Assembly (NCBI GenBank): GCA_024336345.1
Contig: JANFOG010000002.1
Coordinates: forward strand, 3,100,001 to 3,164,000
Reading direction: 5' to 3'
DNA from: Mariannaea sp. PMI_226
Taxonomy: Eukaryota > Ascomycota > Sordariomycetes > Hypocreales > Nectriaceae
Length of the DNA stretch: 64,000 nucleotides
The position numbers and the translations under genes were made by a program. The notes beneath the pieces are model-generated. The model made no database searches and had not been told where the DNA came from. It was given only the letters and a program-made list of their open reading frames with translations. Positions 1 to 11,742 of this stretch are shown piece after piece. Position 1 is the stretch's first letter; every line of letters begins with the position of its first letter.

Positions 1-3000
1 ACTCACTCCAGGCTGGCTTGTCATGAGCATAGTGGGACGAAGAGCAGGAGGAGTCCCCGAGAAAAAAGAAAAGAAAATAAAAAAAACGCAGTTCACCATT
101 CGACCATTCTTATTGGATCAGCAACCCGAATGACGAGGGATGATGGCCAGATAGTGACGACGTAGGCTTGGGCTCCCAATCCCAATTTGATTCAATGCAA
201 GGGCAAAAAGGGGAGAACGGAAGCCAAAAAAAAAAAAAAGAGGTACCTTTTGTAACATGTAGTGTAGGCCACCCAGGTAGGTACTATAACGCAACGTCCT
301 GTGTAGTGCATGCATATGAATTCACTTACAGTAAGATGAGACGAAACTGTGCCTGAATTCCCGGCGCATGAGAAACTCAGCTTGCAAGGCGCCTTACTTA
401 CAGTAGTTACTTGACACAATGTATTAATCAGACCAGCCAGCCAGTTAACATCCATGGATGTCTCATCGACATGTGACAACGGTGACCGAGCATCTGCCCA
501 AGCGCTGGGTCAGGCTCTGGAGATGGAGTTTGGGGATCAATTGGGAAAGAATTGGGGTCTCGTGTTTTCAAGTGGACAACACCACAAAGTCTTGGAAGTA
601 CCCTGAGCATCGTTGGATTAACCCATTTGACTGGTCAATTACGCTTGGTCGCGTGCGAGCCCTCATGGCATCTTCCTCATGGAACCCCTGGTTGGCGTTT
701 GTAGTGCGAGATCTGGCCCAATGGCCGGCCACCTTCAAACCAAAATTAGGGGCATTTGCATCATTTTGTCTTGCTTTGCCGAGACGCTTGAGAGGAGCTA
801 GCTAGTAGCTGGTAAATGCAAGAAATCGATCAATTGAGCTGCTCAGTCTGAGAATAGACAAGGTTGAATGCAAGAGGCTGGCTGGCAGGCTGGATGGACT
901 CTTGTCCTCTGGCCTCTTTTCAAGATGGCTGGGCAAAATGAGGGGCTATAGTGGTGCTCATCAGTGCTAAGAGCTACCTAATGAGTCTCCAAGTGAACTA
1001 GCCATGTACAACTTCCCTTCCCCAGTGGGCTCATCAACCAGGGCCGGTACGGTACCAGGCAAAAAAAAAAAACCTTGACAGTTTACTGTGTCAGTACCTC
1101 GCCTGGTCTCCTCTGTTCTGCAATGACTCCGTAGCGAGGTACCAACATCTCAAAGGTAGGTAGATTCTGTGTATGTTTCATACACCATTTTCTCTGCAGC
1201 TGAACTACTGTAGGACGACGGAGCACATCTTGCTCACCGCAGGAACTGGAGGCACCAAAAGGCACCAAAGTACAGGTTGAGGCTGGGCGGTGGACTTAGT
1301 TACAGCCTACTTCCATGTAGACCCATATCGAACCCCAATTATCTAGTGCTGAGATTTTTTTTCTTCCTTTCTAGTGCCTCCTCCCCCTCTTCTTTCCCCT
1401 CTCAATGCCGGGGACGATCAAAGGGCACACTAAACAAGGCTGCGGAGACTTGCATGTGCAAGCGAGCACGACAACCGGACAGGGCCTGAGCATAAGTTTT
1501 GATCGGAATAAAAAAAAAATTAAGTAATCTCATGCGTCTCTTAAAGGAAGCGGGGATTGAAGGGCTATTCATGAGAAAAGCATTGTCCTCCCCCGAGCAG
1601 AGTTTCCATAAGGTCATGCGATATCAGTTCTCAGCTGAGAGGGGGAATGATGCCATGGCAAGAGAAGGATTAGCAGGACGAAAAGGAAATAGCGACATGA
1701 TGGCAGACAGGCTTCTCGCTTCTTCTTTTTTTTTTCCTGGGCTGTCAATTAGAAGCTTGAGCCAGAGCCTGAACCGGAGGCTGAACATGGACCATGAACT
1801 AATGTAACTAATCAGCTTGGCTGGGCCTGATTGTAAATCCATTCTCGGACGATGCAAGTGGTCAAAACTAGTTAATGCTCAGCACTATCTCTTCAATGCA
1901 ATATCCACTAATTATGTATCTTGCGTACATATTACTGCGTACTATGTCCGTATGTGCGTGGTGGAGAGCCCACTCGGTACCCGCCCCCCCGTGGATCCCT
2001 CCGAGTGGGGGGAAGGAGGGCCGAGGGTGCCCGCGACGGCTGTGAGCGGGCGGCAGACCTAACCTCGACGATCTAGTAGTTATGGACCCAGAGCTTTTGC
2101 TACTGGGCGGCGGGTAGAGTTGGATACTTGAGATACATAGAGCAACCACTGTAATAGTAGCTAGTGGTACACACTCCATTCAGGACACAGAGTCCAGCGC
2201 AACTGGATGGCCAGCAGCCGGATTGGCAAGCTGACTGGCTGACTAGTTGAAGAGCTGGCTGGCTGAATCACCCAAAACTGCCATCGATAGGCAGGCAGTG
2301 TGTATCATGCGGAACTCAGTGACACCCAATATAGTGGATGGACTCTGCGAGGTTTGGCTTCGATCCAATCGTTGACGACTCTCGTCCATTGCCAGCAAAC
2401 ACGGATATCCGAATAGGAACAGGATTGACCACACCATTTAGGAAACCATCGTGACCAGGCGCTTGGTTTGTGTACGTAGTACGAAAGCCCAGCGGGCTGT
2501 ATCAGGCCATCGGACTTGACGCCCCGACGGAAGTATAGGGACTGGATTTATTAATCTTGACGCTCATAACAACAGCTTGGGCTTGGCCATGAGACCGTGT
2601 GTTTCGGGTGAAGGTGTGAGTCGTCGTCCCGACAGGACGGAGCAACTAGGCACAAGGTAGGTACAAGGTACAGTAGTCAGGTGGTGCCCCTTTTGGGCCG
2701 AGATTGACGAGAGTCCTTTGACGTGCATTGATGATGATGTGTGCCATCATGACGAGCATTAATCAGTCGAAAGGCCGCCAACGCAGCAATTGGAACCTGG
2801 AAATTCACGAATCAACTAGCACCCGAGGGGCCCAGATAGCCCAAGGCCTCAAAATCCGACCCAGTCAATTCTCAACTTTGTAATCTGTAACGTGCCTCAT
2901 AATGTACAGTACGCGGTAGTACACTGTAGGACCGGGGTTCGACCCGCGTCCTTGCGGTCGTGGCATGATACAAAGGGGAGCCCCGCCGGCGTGTCCCGGC

Positions 3001-5340
3001 ACGCATGACGACAGTCCACTTTCTCCCCCAGCTGTGTTGGTGTTTTCTCGAGGAACCCTGGAGGAGGCATTGAATGAGCGAGAGAAGGTCCCCTGGAAGA
3101 GGCAGTGTCAGGCAGAAATAAGGGCAAAATAGCAACCACATTGGCCACATGTAAGCCGGGCAGCCGGCCCTGGAAGTGTACCTATTTACCAAAATTGCAG
3201 GCAAGGGACCTGTTCTCGGAAGACCCCCGTTGTCGCCTCATGCGGTCGTTGGTCTTGCTTGCTTCCCAAGGCTTCCTTCCTCGTTGCTGTTTCGATTGTT
3301 ATTTGTTTTTCAGGCCTTCCATGACCTGTAATTACGGTAGTAGGTACTCAACGGCATCAGTCTGTACTTCGCCTCAGGTACACTCCTCCAAGTGGTACTC
3401 CGTACTTTCTTGAAAGGATCGAGGGGGCCGAATCGTTCTTTGGGCTTCTCTTCCAGCCTCCTTCATCTCATTCGCCCGCTCATTCCCACCCCTCATCAGA
3501 TCGACTTGCCAACGCCCTAACAATATCTGGTAATTAGCTGAGAGTCTTCTTAACTCCCCCCTGTGAAATCAACCCGCCAGCGAAGTCTCTGCAGAATATA
3601 TCGTTCTTCAACTAAGCCCCAAATCGTCAATTGTCGCGATTTTTATTCCCCATTTCTGGCCCAGGTGGATAGCTGGATAACGTGGTTCATAATTATCAAC
3701 AATCTCATAAACCGAGGAGTGTTTTGATGTTTTAATGAGGTTTAGCATACTAATTGATGCCAAAGTAAGGTTATCAAAAGAGGAACCAAGTGCTTATAGT
3801 TGCTTTGCAGCAGCCCATAGCTCACCAGCGTTGTCTTTAACCTACATGAACCGCAAGAAGGCATACATAGGATGTATCAATTCCAATCCAATAGCATGTT
3901 GACCCTTTCTCCCACCAATTCATGATCCGCTTCAGGCCTTATTACTCATACCTCTTCCAAGCTAGCTGGTTCAGCTCAAGTATCATGATTCCGTGCGACT
4001 TTATCCATAAAACCCTAGAGTCATCAACCAACCGGGGAAAAGCAAAACGAAATGTTTGACTGATATATAAAAAGTAAAGACGATGTGTAAAGTGCATTAG
4101 TTAGTGTGCCGTTAACCCAGTATATCCACAGAAGAGTCTAGTTGAAGTTGACGGAGCGCCAATACGGAAAAGGTACATGTGCCTAGAGTAGGTACTTGTG
4201 GGAAAGTACCTGTCCTGGCTGGCAATGTACCCCCGCAGGCTCACAAGCTACCGCCGCCTGCAGTCAGAAACCCACCTCACCAACCTCAAGCCAAGTTTTT
4301 TTAAGGAGCTAGCACGGCAAGGCGCCAACGCATCCACGCGATCAGACATGCCCGGTGTCGAAGCAATTAATCAGGAAGGAAAAGAGAGCATCAGAACGAG
4401 TGAACGAGGGACGAGTAAATAATGAATTGAAAAGAAGAAACTGACACACTCACACACGTATACACACGCGCGCGTATGTGTACAGCAAATTACAAAAAAA
4501 ACCCTCAACTGATAATGTCATTGAGCAATTGGTCTCAAACCTGATCTTCATCCAACATCCGACCAGAATCATTCGATATATTGACGAGGGATCCATCTTC
4601 CGGCCGTGTCATTACTTATCTTGCCCTCTTCCCGAGCCCAAAAAAAAAATTACAACTAAAAAGAAAGGAAACGAAAAAGAGAGAGCCGATTGCGCTACAC
4701 CCTCCTTACGAAGTACCAACAGTACCTTACTGTACATTTCTTCCTCCGGCCTCAAATCCTCGTCCCCTGCCTCCGTCCCCGCCTAAGCAACTTGTACCGA
4801 TCCCGTCCCAGTTCCTGCCCTCCAGCTACTGTACTCCATACCCTTGCATTTTCTCTTTCCACTTCCTTTCTTTTCTTTTTCTTTTCCCATAAGCCCTTGC
4901 TTTGATTTAACTCTCTTCTTTTGCTCTTCTTATGTGAACGTCGTCCACTTCTTCTTTTCTTTTCTTCTTCCCCGCGAACTGAAGAAACTGAAGAGGTTTG
5001 ACGTTCCTGTCGACTGTTTGACAACTCTGCCCGCACTAGGCTGTCGTCGCTTGTGTCGACTGCTGCTGAGCTCCGTATGGACCAGCCAGCTTCTTGAAGA
5101 TTCAATCTTCATTCTTTCTTTCTCATCTTTCCCAGAAAGCTCTATTCCTATCTCTGAGCTCTTGTTTTTCTACCCTTTTCTTTCACTCTATTTCTTTCTA
5201 TCTCTCTCTCGCTCTCTAGCGCTCGCGCGCACGCGCTTCGTCTCGCTGTCTCGCACTTAGATCAAGGAAAACCGAAGTAAATCAAGCAAGCAGGGAGCTT
5301 CAACTACCAAGTACGACGAAGGACTAAGAAACCATTCAAT
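1..5340. other. Gene-poor region upstream of the 1251-aa protein gene
   Basis: I see no supportable gene here. Open frames of 60-115 codons occur on both strands but have no recognisable domain and overlap each other, as expected by chance. The stretch contains short A/T homopolymers (around 226-239, 1062-1072 and 1727-1736), GGTAGGTA-type short repeats (around 274-285, 1155-1163 and 2657-2664) and CA/CG dinucleotide runs around 4445-4475. The last 500 bases form the pyrimidine-rich leader of the next gene, listed separately. A non-coding RNA or short spliced gene cannot be excluded. Confidence 0.6.
4840..5250 (+). promoter_or_regulatory. Long pyrimidine-rich leader/promoter of the 1251-aa protein gene
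   Basis: About 400 bases are strongly biased to C and T on the plus strand, with repeated TTTCTTTTC and TCTCTCTCGC runs, ending about 90 bases before the start codon at 5341. CT-rich tracts of this kind are common just upstream of, or across, transcription starts of strongly expressed filamentous-fungal genes. Its position suggests the core promoter and 5' untranslated region of the gene at 5341. The reading frames across it are composition artefacts (Phe/Ser/Leu-rich on plus, Lys/Arg/Glu-rich on minus). Confidence 0.5.
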
Positions 5341-8300
5341 ATGCCGCTTCGACGGCCCAGTACTTCAGATGGCCTGTTGGCCGCCGCGACCTCTTCGGCG
5401 CCTGCGTCTTCCTCAGTGTTCGGCACTAGGCGCCGTTTCCCGCTGCTCGGCCGTAGCAAAAAGCACCGGAATTCGGAGCTGATCCGGCCCTCTACGGGCC
5501 TGCTACCCACCTCGTTATCGTCCTCATCACCTAGCCTTCTCAAAAAGCCCGGCCTGCGGATTCACGTTCACATCAAATTTGAAGCTCCTCTGAATAAGGA
5601 GTACACCCGCGAATATGAGGCTTCACCCACGCTCGTTGCGACCGACCGCCTGTGCCAGGGTCTTCTCTCCCGCTTGCAACACTGCACCACCGAGCTTATC
5701 AGCCGCCATGACTGCTCCGCCCTCGACCCGCTACGCAAGCCCCATCGCGATGCCAAACCCATGCGCTACCGCATCACTTATCGCGTCGAGCGTGACGGTG
5801 TGACTTTGTTTGAGAAATGCCTGCGCTCATTTCAGGAATATGCCCCAACCCCCGATGATGCCTCCGAAGTTCTCTCTGCCACTGACCGTATCGTTGGTCT
5901 CTTCCTCGTCCGCCACGACTCGGGCTTCCGCTGGCCTACCCAGTCTGAACCCGAGCCCACAAGTTTGGATTCAGAGAAGGTCCGGCCTTACACTGGCCGT
6001 CCCCAGCCAACCTGCTGCATCCCGCGATCCCGCTATGTCCCCACTACTCAGTCATTCGAGTTGGTTCCAGGTTACACCATTGAGTTGTACTTGCGCAGTC
6101 GCTGTGCCACCCGTTATCCAGAGAACCGGAATGCCACCATCAAAATTGATAGCCGTCAGGCCACCCCGTTGACTGTGCTACTCGGTGAGGAGCTCATCAC
6201 CCGGGCTTCGAACTTGATCATCGATCCCATTGACTCCTGGAAACGCAAGTTTGACAAGCGTCACCGTAGCTGCACCGGCTTCGAGGGCAGCGGTGGCTGT
6301 ACTCATGTCGAGGATGGTGCTGTCGATGTCATGGTCAAGGTTAGAAACAACCTCGGTCCTGACTACAACTACTTCTCCCATCGAATCCAGACGAGCAAGG
6401 TTCTCTTCAGCGATCCCAATGGCCGCGACTTTGACGAGTTTGTCAACGGCGTCAAGGGCAAGCTGGAAAAAGCTCGTGATATGTCTGACAAGTCCATCCG
6501 GTCTCTGGATGATCTTACTCTTCGTGTTCGTGAATTACGTGGCCAAAATTGGTCTGTCCATGAGCCTTTGACTGTTCGCCTCGACTCTAGTGTCACCTAC
6601 TGTCGTCAGACTGTGGAAGCCATGATGGAGCGACTCCAGTCTGGTATTAGTAACGTCCTGGAAAGCCACGAGGATGCTCTGGCTACTCTAACCGTTCACA
6701 AACGAGGCCATCTCATCTTTGACGGCTTCCTCGATGGCGCCGGTGGTGATGGTAGTGTCCCTTATGAAAAATTCCCTTCTCCTGAAATAGAGAGAAAGGC
6801 TCTGGAGTCCAAGCTCAAAGATCGGATACGTGCCGATATTACTATCTTGTGCAAGGACACATGCTCGCTTGACTGCACCGACTACTTGTCTAACTTGAAG
6901 ATGCGCGCCAGTGGTGCCTCAGCAGGCCCTAGAGATAATACTCGTCCAGAAAACATGATGCGACCAGAGAATCACACCCGCTCAGCATCGCAACGATCTA
7001 TTGCTGATTCGATCGGCAGCGGCAGCGTGCGGTCCGATCTTGATCCCGCCAAGAAGCAACCCCAACGCAACCCCAGGGAGCTGCCCCTACCACCGTCGAC
7101 ACCCGTTAGTCTGCCTCCGACTAATCTCCAACGTGTGCCATCTGGCGTGGAAATGGCTAAGAAGTACGGCTACATGACCGACTTGATCGCCAATGAAGAA
7201 GAAGAACACCAGTCCGAACCCCCGTCTACCCCGAGTTTGGTAGATACTGATAGCCTCAGTCCCCGCGATAGTGTACTAGTCACTCCCCAGTCCTCCCGGG
7301 CTATGTCCCAGTCGCAGTCCACCGAGGGCTTGCGAGTCCTAGATGACGGTAGAAGAGTAATCTACGAGGAGCAAGACGACATCGCTGCCATCGCCCGTGG
7401 CGTGACTGAGTTCCACCCATACGTGGAGGATGAACTCGTTCAACTCGGCAAAGATTATCAGCTGGGCGAGACACCCTCGATGAAACCAACGCCACGTTCA
7501 CTAGATACTATGATGCCCAATCTTTCTGGAAAGCTAGATTCTGTCCTCGCCAAAACCACGACGGCGGAACCCATCCCACCACGTGGTGAGCAAAAGCTCA
7601 AGGAGGCTGCGATCATCACCGCTGCCAAAGACATGGAACCCCAGCATCCTGTTCCTAAACACATTGATGGGCTAGTTGGTTCGGTTTCTACCCCTGGGAA
7701 TTTCGAATCACCACCTTTAGAGCTTCTTGAGATTCCACCACCATCCGCTCGGACTACACCCAAGCTGGAGTCAACTGAATTCGGGGCAAGCGAGGATAAT
7801 TCTCAGAAAGTCGCAGCTGTCGCAGCTCCTACTCCAGTCACTGACATGAAGAGCGAAGGCTCCCGTGAAGAGTGGGAGATGATCGAGGCTAATGAGGCGA
7901 CTAACAACACACTAACTCATACTCTGTCCTCTGAGAAAGCTGAGACAAACTCAAAGTTAGAGACATGTACCAGTGGCAGCACTTGCCCACCGAGTGTTCA
8001 AGAAGAAGTGACGTCCGAAGAAAGGTCTGATAAAGAGGAGGGTGAGCAACAGGCAGTTGAGGGCGCAAAAGAGGAAGAAGATCCCAAAGCTTCTTCCCAA
8101 GTTCTGCCCCTCAGCCATGATGTAGACACGGAGTCTATCAAGACCCAGGAATCTCATATCGAGGTGCCCACTAGAGAGCCTCTATCGAACACCGCCGTCG
8201 AGGAGCCTCTGGAGGCCCTTCGCCCCGAGACTGTTCGCAGCTCCAGTGATTCTGGTATCTCAATGCATGAACACTTTAAGGAAGAGGCTGCAAAAGAGAA

Positions 8301-9096
8301 GCCCATCGAAGCTGAAGAAACCAAGACTGTTGACAAGGAAGTGCCACCCCAGGAAGAAACTCCAAGGGTGGTTGAGCCGAAGGAGGAAAAGGTTGAAGTC
8401 CAGTGCCTAGAGAAGGAGCCCGAGCCTGAACCGCTAGCGGTTTCTCCTAAACTTGTCGAGCCTCTGTCCACTGTCCCTCCGGGTGTTTCTGGTACTACTA
8501 GAGAGCAGATTGAGGAAGTTGACTACCAGACTGTACCTGTTTTCAGCCTTGCTTCATCTCCTACGCTTGAACCTGTAGCTGAAGAGGCTGAGCAGGAAGA
8601 AGTGGATGCCCCGAAGGAACTCACTTTGGACCATGAGAGGCCTGCTCTTACAACATCAGCCTCCACTCCCTTAATCCAGAAGCTTCTCACTCCCGAGGAG
8701 CGCTGCCACATGGGATCACACTTTGAAGAGCACCCTGAGCCCCCGCGCTTTGAGCAGTCCGATCTGCCTCGGCTGCGTTCGCGGCCTCGAACCAACACCT
8801 TACCTGAACGACGCTACTCCACAGCGTTGACACTTGAGATCGACACGGAGGTTGCAGGGCCTGAGTGGGCATCGCAAAACGTTTCACCTGTTGGCTCACC
8901 AATCGGGAAGACCCTGGGTGTCTCTCACGCAGGCTTTCGACATCGTCGTCAGCCTTCCGCTGGGCTGCTTGGCTTGCGTGAACAGAGGATACATGAGGTT
9001 GGTCTACGCAATGCTATCATTCCTTATCGCTGGCGCACTTTGCGGTCCGAGCAAGAGCTTGGTAACCGCCCTAGTACCGCCCATAGCGAGCATTAG
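5341..9096 (+). CDS. Conserved-looking fungal protein of unknown function, 1251 aa
   Basis: I do not recognise this protein. It is a single uninterrupted frame from the ATG at 5341 to TAG. Residues 1-65 are Ser/Pro/Arg-rich. About 75-520 look folded, with mixed hydrophobic and charged sequence and many cysteines and aromatics. A middle stretch (about 345-450) has heptad-like spacing and may be helical. From about 520 to 1150 it is low-complexity: Ser/Pro-rich, then extremely Glu/Lys/Pro-rich with many VEEP/EEK-type segments, so probably disordered. The last 100 residues are Arg-rich and contain RPRTNTLPERR-like basic patches that could be phosphosites. No signal peptide or membrane segment is evident. 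The long acidic tail suggests a scaffold or regulatory protein, but that is inference. The nearest neighbour downstream, Sld5, is convergent. Confidence 0.85.
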   Translation: MPLRRPSTSDGLLAAATSSAPASSSVFGTRRRFPLLGRSKKHRNSELIRPSTGLLPTSLSSSSPSLLKKPGLRIHVHIKFEAPLNKEYTREYEASPTLVATDRLCQGLLSRLQHCTTELISRHDCSALDPLRKPHRDAKPMRYRITYRVERDGVTLFEKCLRSFQEYAPTPDDASEVLSATDRIVGLFLVRHDSGFRWPTQSEPEPTSLDSEKVRPYTGRPQPTCCIPRSRYVPTTQSFELVPGYTIELYLRSRCATRYPENRNATIKIDSRQATPLTVLLGEELITRASNLIIDPIDSWKRKFDKRHRSCTGFEGSGGCTHVEDGAVDVMVKVRNNLGPDYNYFSHRIQTSKVLFSDPNGRDFDEFVNGVKGKLEKARDMSDKSIRSLDDLTLRVRELRGQNWSVHEPLTVRLDSSVTYCRQTVEAMMERLQSGISNVLESHEDALATLTVHKRGHLIFDGFLDGAGGDGSVPYEKFPSPEIERKALESKLKDRIRADITILCKDTCSLDCTDYLSNLKMRASGASAGPRDNTRPENMMRPENHTRSASQRSIADSIGSGSVRSDLDPAKKQPQRNPRELPLPPSTPVSLPPTNLQRVPSGVEMAKKYGYMTDLIANEEEEHQSEPPSTPSLVDTDSLSPRDSVLVTPQSSRAMSQSQSTEGLRVLDDGRRVIYEEQDDIAAIARGVTEFHPYVEDELVQLGKDYQLGETPSMKPTPRSLDTMMPNLSGKLDSVLAKTTTAEPIPPRGEQKLKEAAIITAAKDMEPQHPVPKHIDGLVGSVSTPGNFESPPLELLEIPPPSARTTPKLESTEFGASEDNSQKVAAVAAPTPVTDMKSEGSREEWEMIEANEATNNTLTHTLSSEKAETNSKLETCTSGSTCPPSVQEEVTSEERSDKEEGEQQAVEGAKEEEDPKASSQVLPLSHDVDTESIKTQESHIEVPTREPLSNTAVEEPLEALRPETVRSSSDSGISMHEHFKEEAAKEKPIEAEETKTVDKEVPPQEETPRVVEPKEEKVEVQCLEKEPEPEPLAVSPKLVEPLSTVPPGVSGTTREQIEEVDYQTVPVFSLASSPTLEPVAEEAEQEEVDAPKELTLDHERPALTTSASTPLIQKLLTPEERCHMGSHFEEHPEPPRFEQSDLPRLRSRPRTNTLPERRYSTALTLEIDTEVAGPEWASQNVSPVGSPIGKTLGVSHAGFRHRRQPSAGLLGLREQRIHEVGLRNAIIPYRWRTLRSEQELGNRPSTAHSEH

Positions 9097-10125
9097 ATAA
9101 CGGGAAGAACACAATTTTACACTTTCGAGGTGTAAATGGGAAACTGGACAGGATCATTGGGAAGGATTTCTTTTTATAGATGGATTTATGAGAGGCGGAG
9201 GAAAGGATTAAGCGTGCCGGGACATCATGAGGGGCTGCGCTGATGGTGGCGTCTTGGGTTTCTAATGTTATTTGTGGTGGAACTGCAGCCGATCTGTTGG
9301 CAGTATACACATTGCATGGTTCGTGAGCGGAGATGATGATATATGAATATACCAAATATAAGTACATAGCTGCAACCGTTTACTCGTATCGAATCAATAT
9401 TTGTTGCATTCATTCTAGATATCTTATCCAATCCTGGCCCCGTGATCCCTTGGTGAGGTTGCTTAGATTCAGCGAGGGATTTGCAGCATTATCGGCAATG
9501 GTACGATGCTCATGGCTACGGCTATGCCGTCTATTTATAACGTGGATGGATGATTCTTGGTCGCCACAGGGTGTCTATGCCCAATGCTGACCAGCGCTAC
9601 TGCTGTTATTTGACAGAGCATATCGAAGAACTCGAATTGGCTCGTGGGGCACGAACAGAAGTCTAGAAGTCTATAATCGCCATTCCAAGGTGAACCATGA
9701 GTAGGCCATTGCTCTACTTGTCGTCTCTGAAAGCCACCCATGCCAGATTTCGAGCCCTGGTGTCGTGTTCCCGTCTCTTCACAAGCCAGTGCTGGATTCC
9801 ATATCTTGGGAATGCTGCCGTCACGCAGTGCCTTTGATGCAAGTCACTTGATATCTAGTGAGCTTCTAGGTCTAGACCTTGCGTTCGAGGACATTGTGGC
9901 CTTTGTAGGATCCGTAGTCAGCAGCCTATCCCGAATAACGGGAGGGAGGGCGGCCGCTGATAAGAGTGAACGAGATTGGTCATGGTTCCAAGGCGCAAGT
10001 CAATCCTGAGCATTCGTATATATATGCCTTTCTCTCCTCTGACTGATGAAATGGCCGTTTTGGATAACGTAATTTTGTCGAGATGTGCCGACTAACCTTT
10101 CTTGGTCGTTGGTGGGATGAGCAGC
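9097..10125. other. Intergenic region between convergent genes
   Basis: This 1.0-kb stretch lies between the stop of the 1251-aa gene (plus) and the stop of Sld5 (minus), so it should hold both 3' ends. ATG-led or near-ATG frames of 60-90 codons (9535-9741 minus, 9740-10009 plus) show no recognisable domain and no splice continuation that I could find. I see no RNA gene or repeat. Confidence 0.5.
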
Positions 10126-10949
10126 TCATACGAGCTCGGCATCTCCCTCATCAACAAGGGGCTTTGCACTGGACCATCTGAGAATGAGGATGTCCCCATT
10201 TGCGGCCGGGAGCGTGTTGTCGTTGTCTGTGCCTAGACCGTGGACGTCGCGATCTCGCAGCATGCGAATGAAGACGGCGGCATCTAGATCGGGTGTGTCA
10301 ATCATGCTCACGTTACCACCGGTGTCGTTGAGGTTCTGCAAATCCTGTGGGAGCGATGAAAGAAAGGAGGAGAGGTAGTGGTTATGCAGAAGGGCCTGAT
10401 GTCTGGTGGCGTAAGCAGCTTCAGTAGGTGAGAGGCGGTTTCGGAGCTCCTGGCTGGACAGATAGTGCAGCGTGTGCTTGTCAATCTGAAGTTGTTTATA
10501 TTCCCGTGGTTAGATATCCGCTTCAGCCATTTTTCTTCTTCGAGAACTGTCGGGTGAGGGAGGCTCTACCTTTGCAATACGGGCTCTGAGATAGCTCCTG
10601 ACGAGGAATTTGTACCGCTCCAGCTCCGTTTGAATGACAATGAGGGCAAAGTTGGTCTTTGGGTCCATGTCGCCCGTCATTTCTTCCACCTTTTCGATCT
10701 GGGCCTTGACCTGCTCATTTATGCGCTCAATCAGACCGTCCCCAGGCCATCTAACCACGAGCGAACAATCAGCGCCGCCAAGAACTTATCGATCCTTTTT
10801 GAAAACATGCAAAGGGTGGCTTACTCTAAGAGCTCAGGTGCTGAGCGCTCGGCAACCCAGAGGCGCGTCAGGGCCTGTAGATCGCGAGTGCTGGAGGGCA
10901 CCGAGTGAGAGGCAGGGTCGACTTCTCTGAGGATGTCTTCAATATCCAT
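10126..10949 (-). CDS. sld5: GINS complex subunit Sld5
   Basis: Sld5 is one of the four GINS subunits that, with Cdc45 and Mcm2-7, form the replicative CMG helicase in the nucleus. Three exons on the minus strand (10949-10825, 10750-10570, 10485-10126) join in frame to 221 aa, close to the family's usual ~220. The first intron has GTAAGC...TTAG. The second has GTAGAG, a CTAAC branch site and TTCAG. Exon 1 gives the N-terminal [14 protein letters not shown] segment. Exon 2 carries the helical A-domain with [27 protein letters not shown], whose pattern is typical of Sld5. Exon 3 starts with the IDKHTLHYL segment and ends in the small beta-rich C-terminal domain ([27 protein letters not shown] end). 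Reading through the second intron would end in a premature stop, supporting the splice. Recognition is by overall pattern and length. Confidence 0.88.
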
Positions 10950-11742
10950 GGTTGTCTCTTTTCTTTCTTTTGTCTTTTGTGTCTGCAAATTGATTTTCAG
11001 TGCCTGGGTTAGTTCTTTTCGTCCGAAATTCAGGGAACTGGAGCGTTGCAAAGGCAGATACAGTGAGATCTGCGTGAACACGCGCCTGAGTGTGTCTTGG
11101 TGGTTGGAGTGAGATGAAGCTGTGAAAGCCGAATTTCCTTTCCCACCACCAAAGCGGGGCTGTGAAGTCCCCCCCGCCAAAATGGACCATCATCCGTCTT
11201 TGAGTTGCTGTTTGGGCATGTCTCACATTACTTTACAGTGATTACTCCATGCAGTTAATTGATACATGATAAAATATTTATATCCATCAACAGTATTCTA
11301 ATCTATGAAAAAAATTTTGTACTTCCCAAAATTGATTCAATCTTCTCGAAAAAAAGAGACGACTGTTTGTTGCAACTATCAATGGGTTGTGAGGAGCGTA
11401 GCAAGCGAAGATAAAATAAAAAGACCTGCATGAAATCTTCGGGGCGAGTTGAAGAGCTCAAAAACTCGCCTTGTGTCGTAGAATGAGTGGTAAATAGCAC
11501 AGGGGAAAGATTCGAAGCAATAAGAGTCGCAGAAAATTCGTTTTTTGTATTTGAGAAGAGCAGCTCTGGTGCCCACACAGAACTGCTAACTAAATATGCT
11601 GTCTCATGCACCAATGACCCAAGACGCTCCCAATCTATCCATATATCAGTATAGAATGCTCTGGAAGCCATGTCGTGTGCTCTAGATGTTGCAAGAAGCC
11701 ACAGATCTGCTCTTAGATCGTCAGATCCCCGGACTTATTAGG
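10950..11742. other. Intergenic region, Sld5 promoter side
   Basis: About 0.8 kb lies between the Sld5 start and the stop of the FAR-17a-like gene, both on the minus strand. It should hold the Sld5 promoter and the 3' end of the downstream gene. A 122-codon minus frame (11303-11671) has no recognisable domain. Nothing else stands out. Confidence 0.5.

Noticed and set aside
458..805. 115-codon plus-strand frame
   Set aside because: No domain, no conserved-looking pattern, Trp-rich random composition; likely chance.
2925..2975. GGGTTCGACCC sequence resembling a tRNA T-arm
   Set aside because: No matching acceptor, D or anticodon stem can be placed at the right distance on either strand.
4752..5105. 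117-codon Lys/Arg/Glu-rich minus frame
   Set aside because: Mirror image of the CT-rich leader of the gene on the other strand.
9740..10009. 89-codon plus frame downstream of the 1251-aa gene
   Set aside because: Starts at ATG but has no domain or splice partner and lies in the convergent 3' region.
11303..11671. 122-codon minus frame between sld5 and the FAR-17a-like gene
   Set aside because: No recognisable domain; sits where the sld5 promoter and a 3' UTR are expected.
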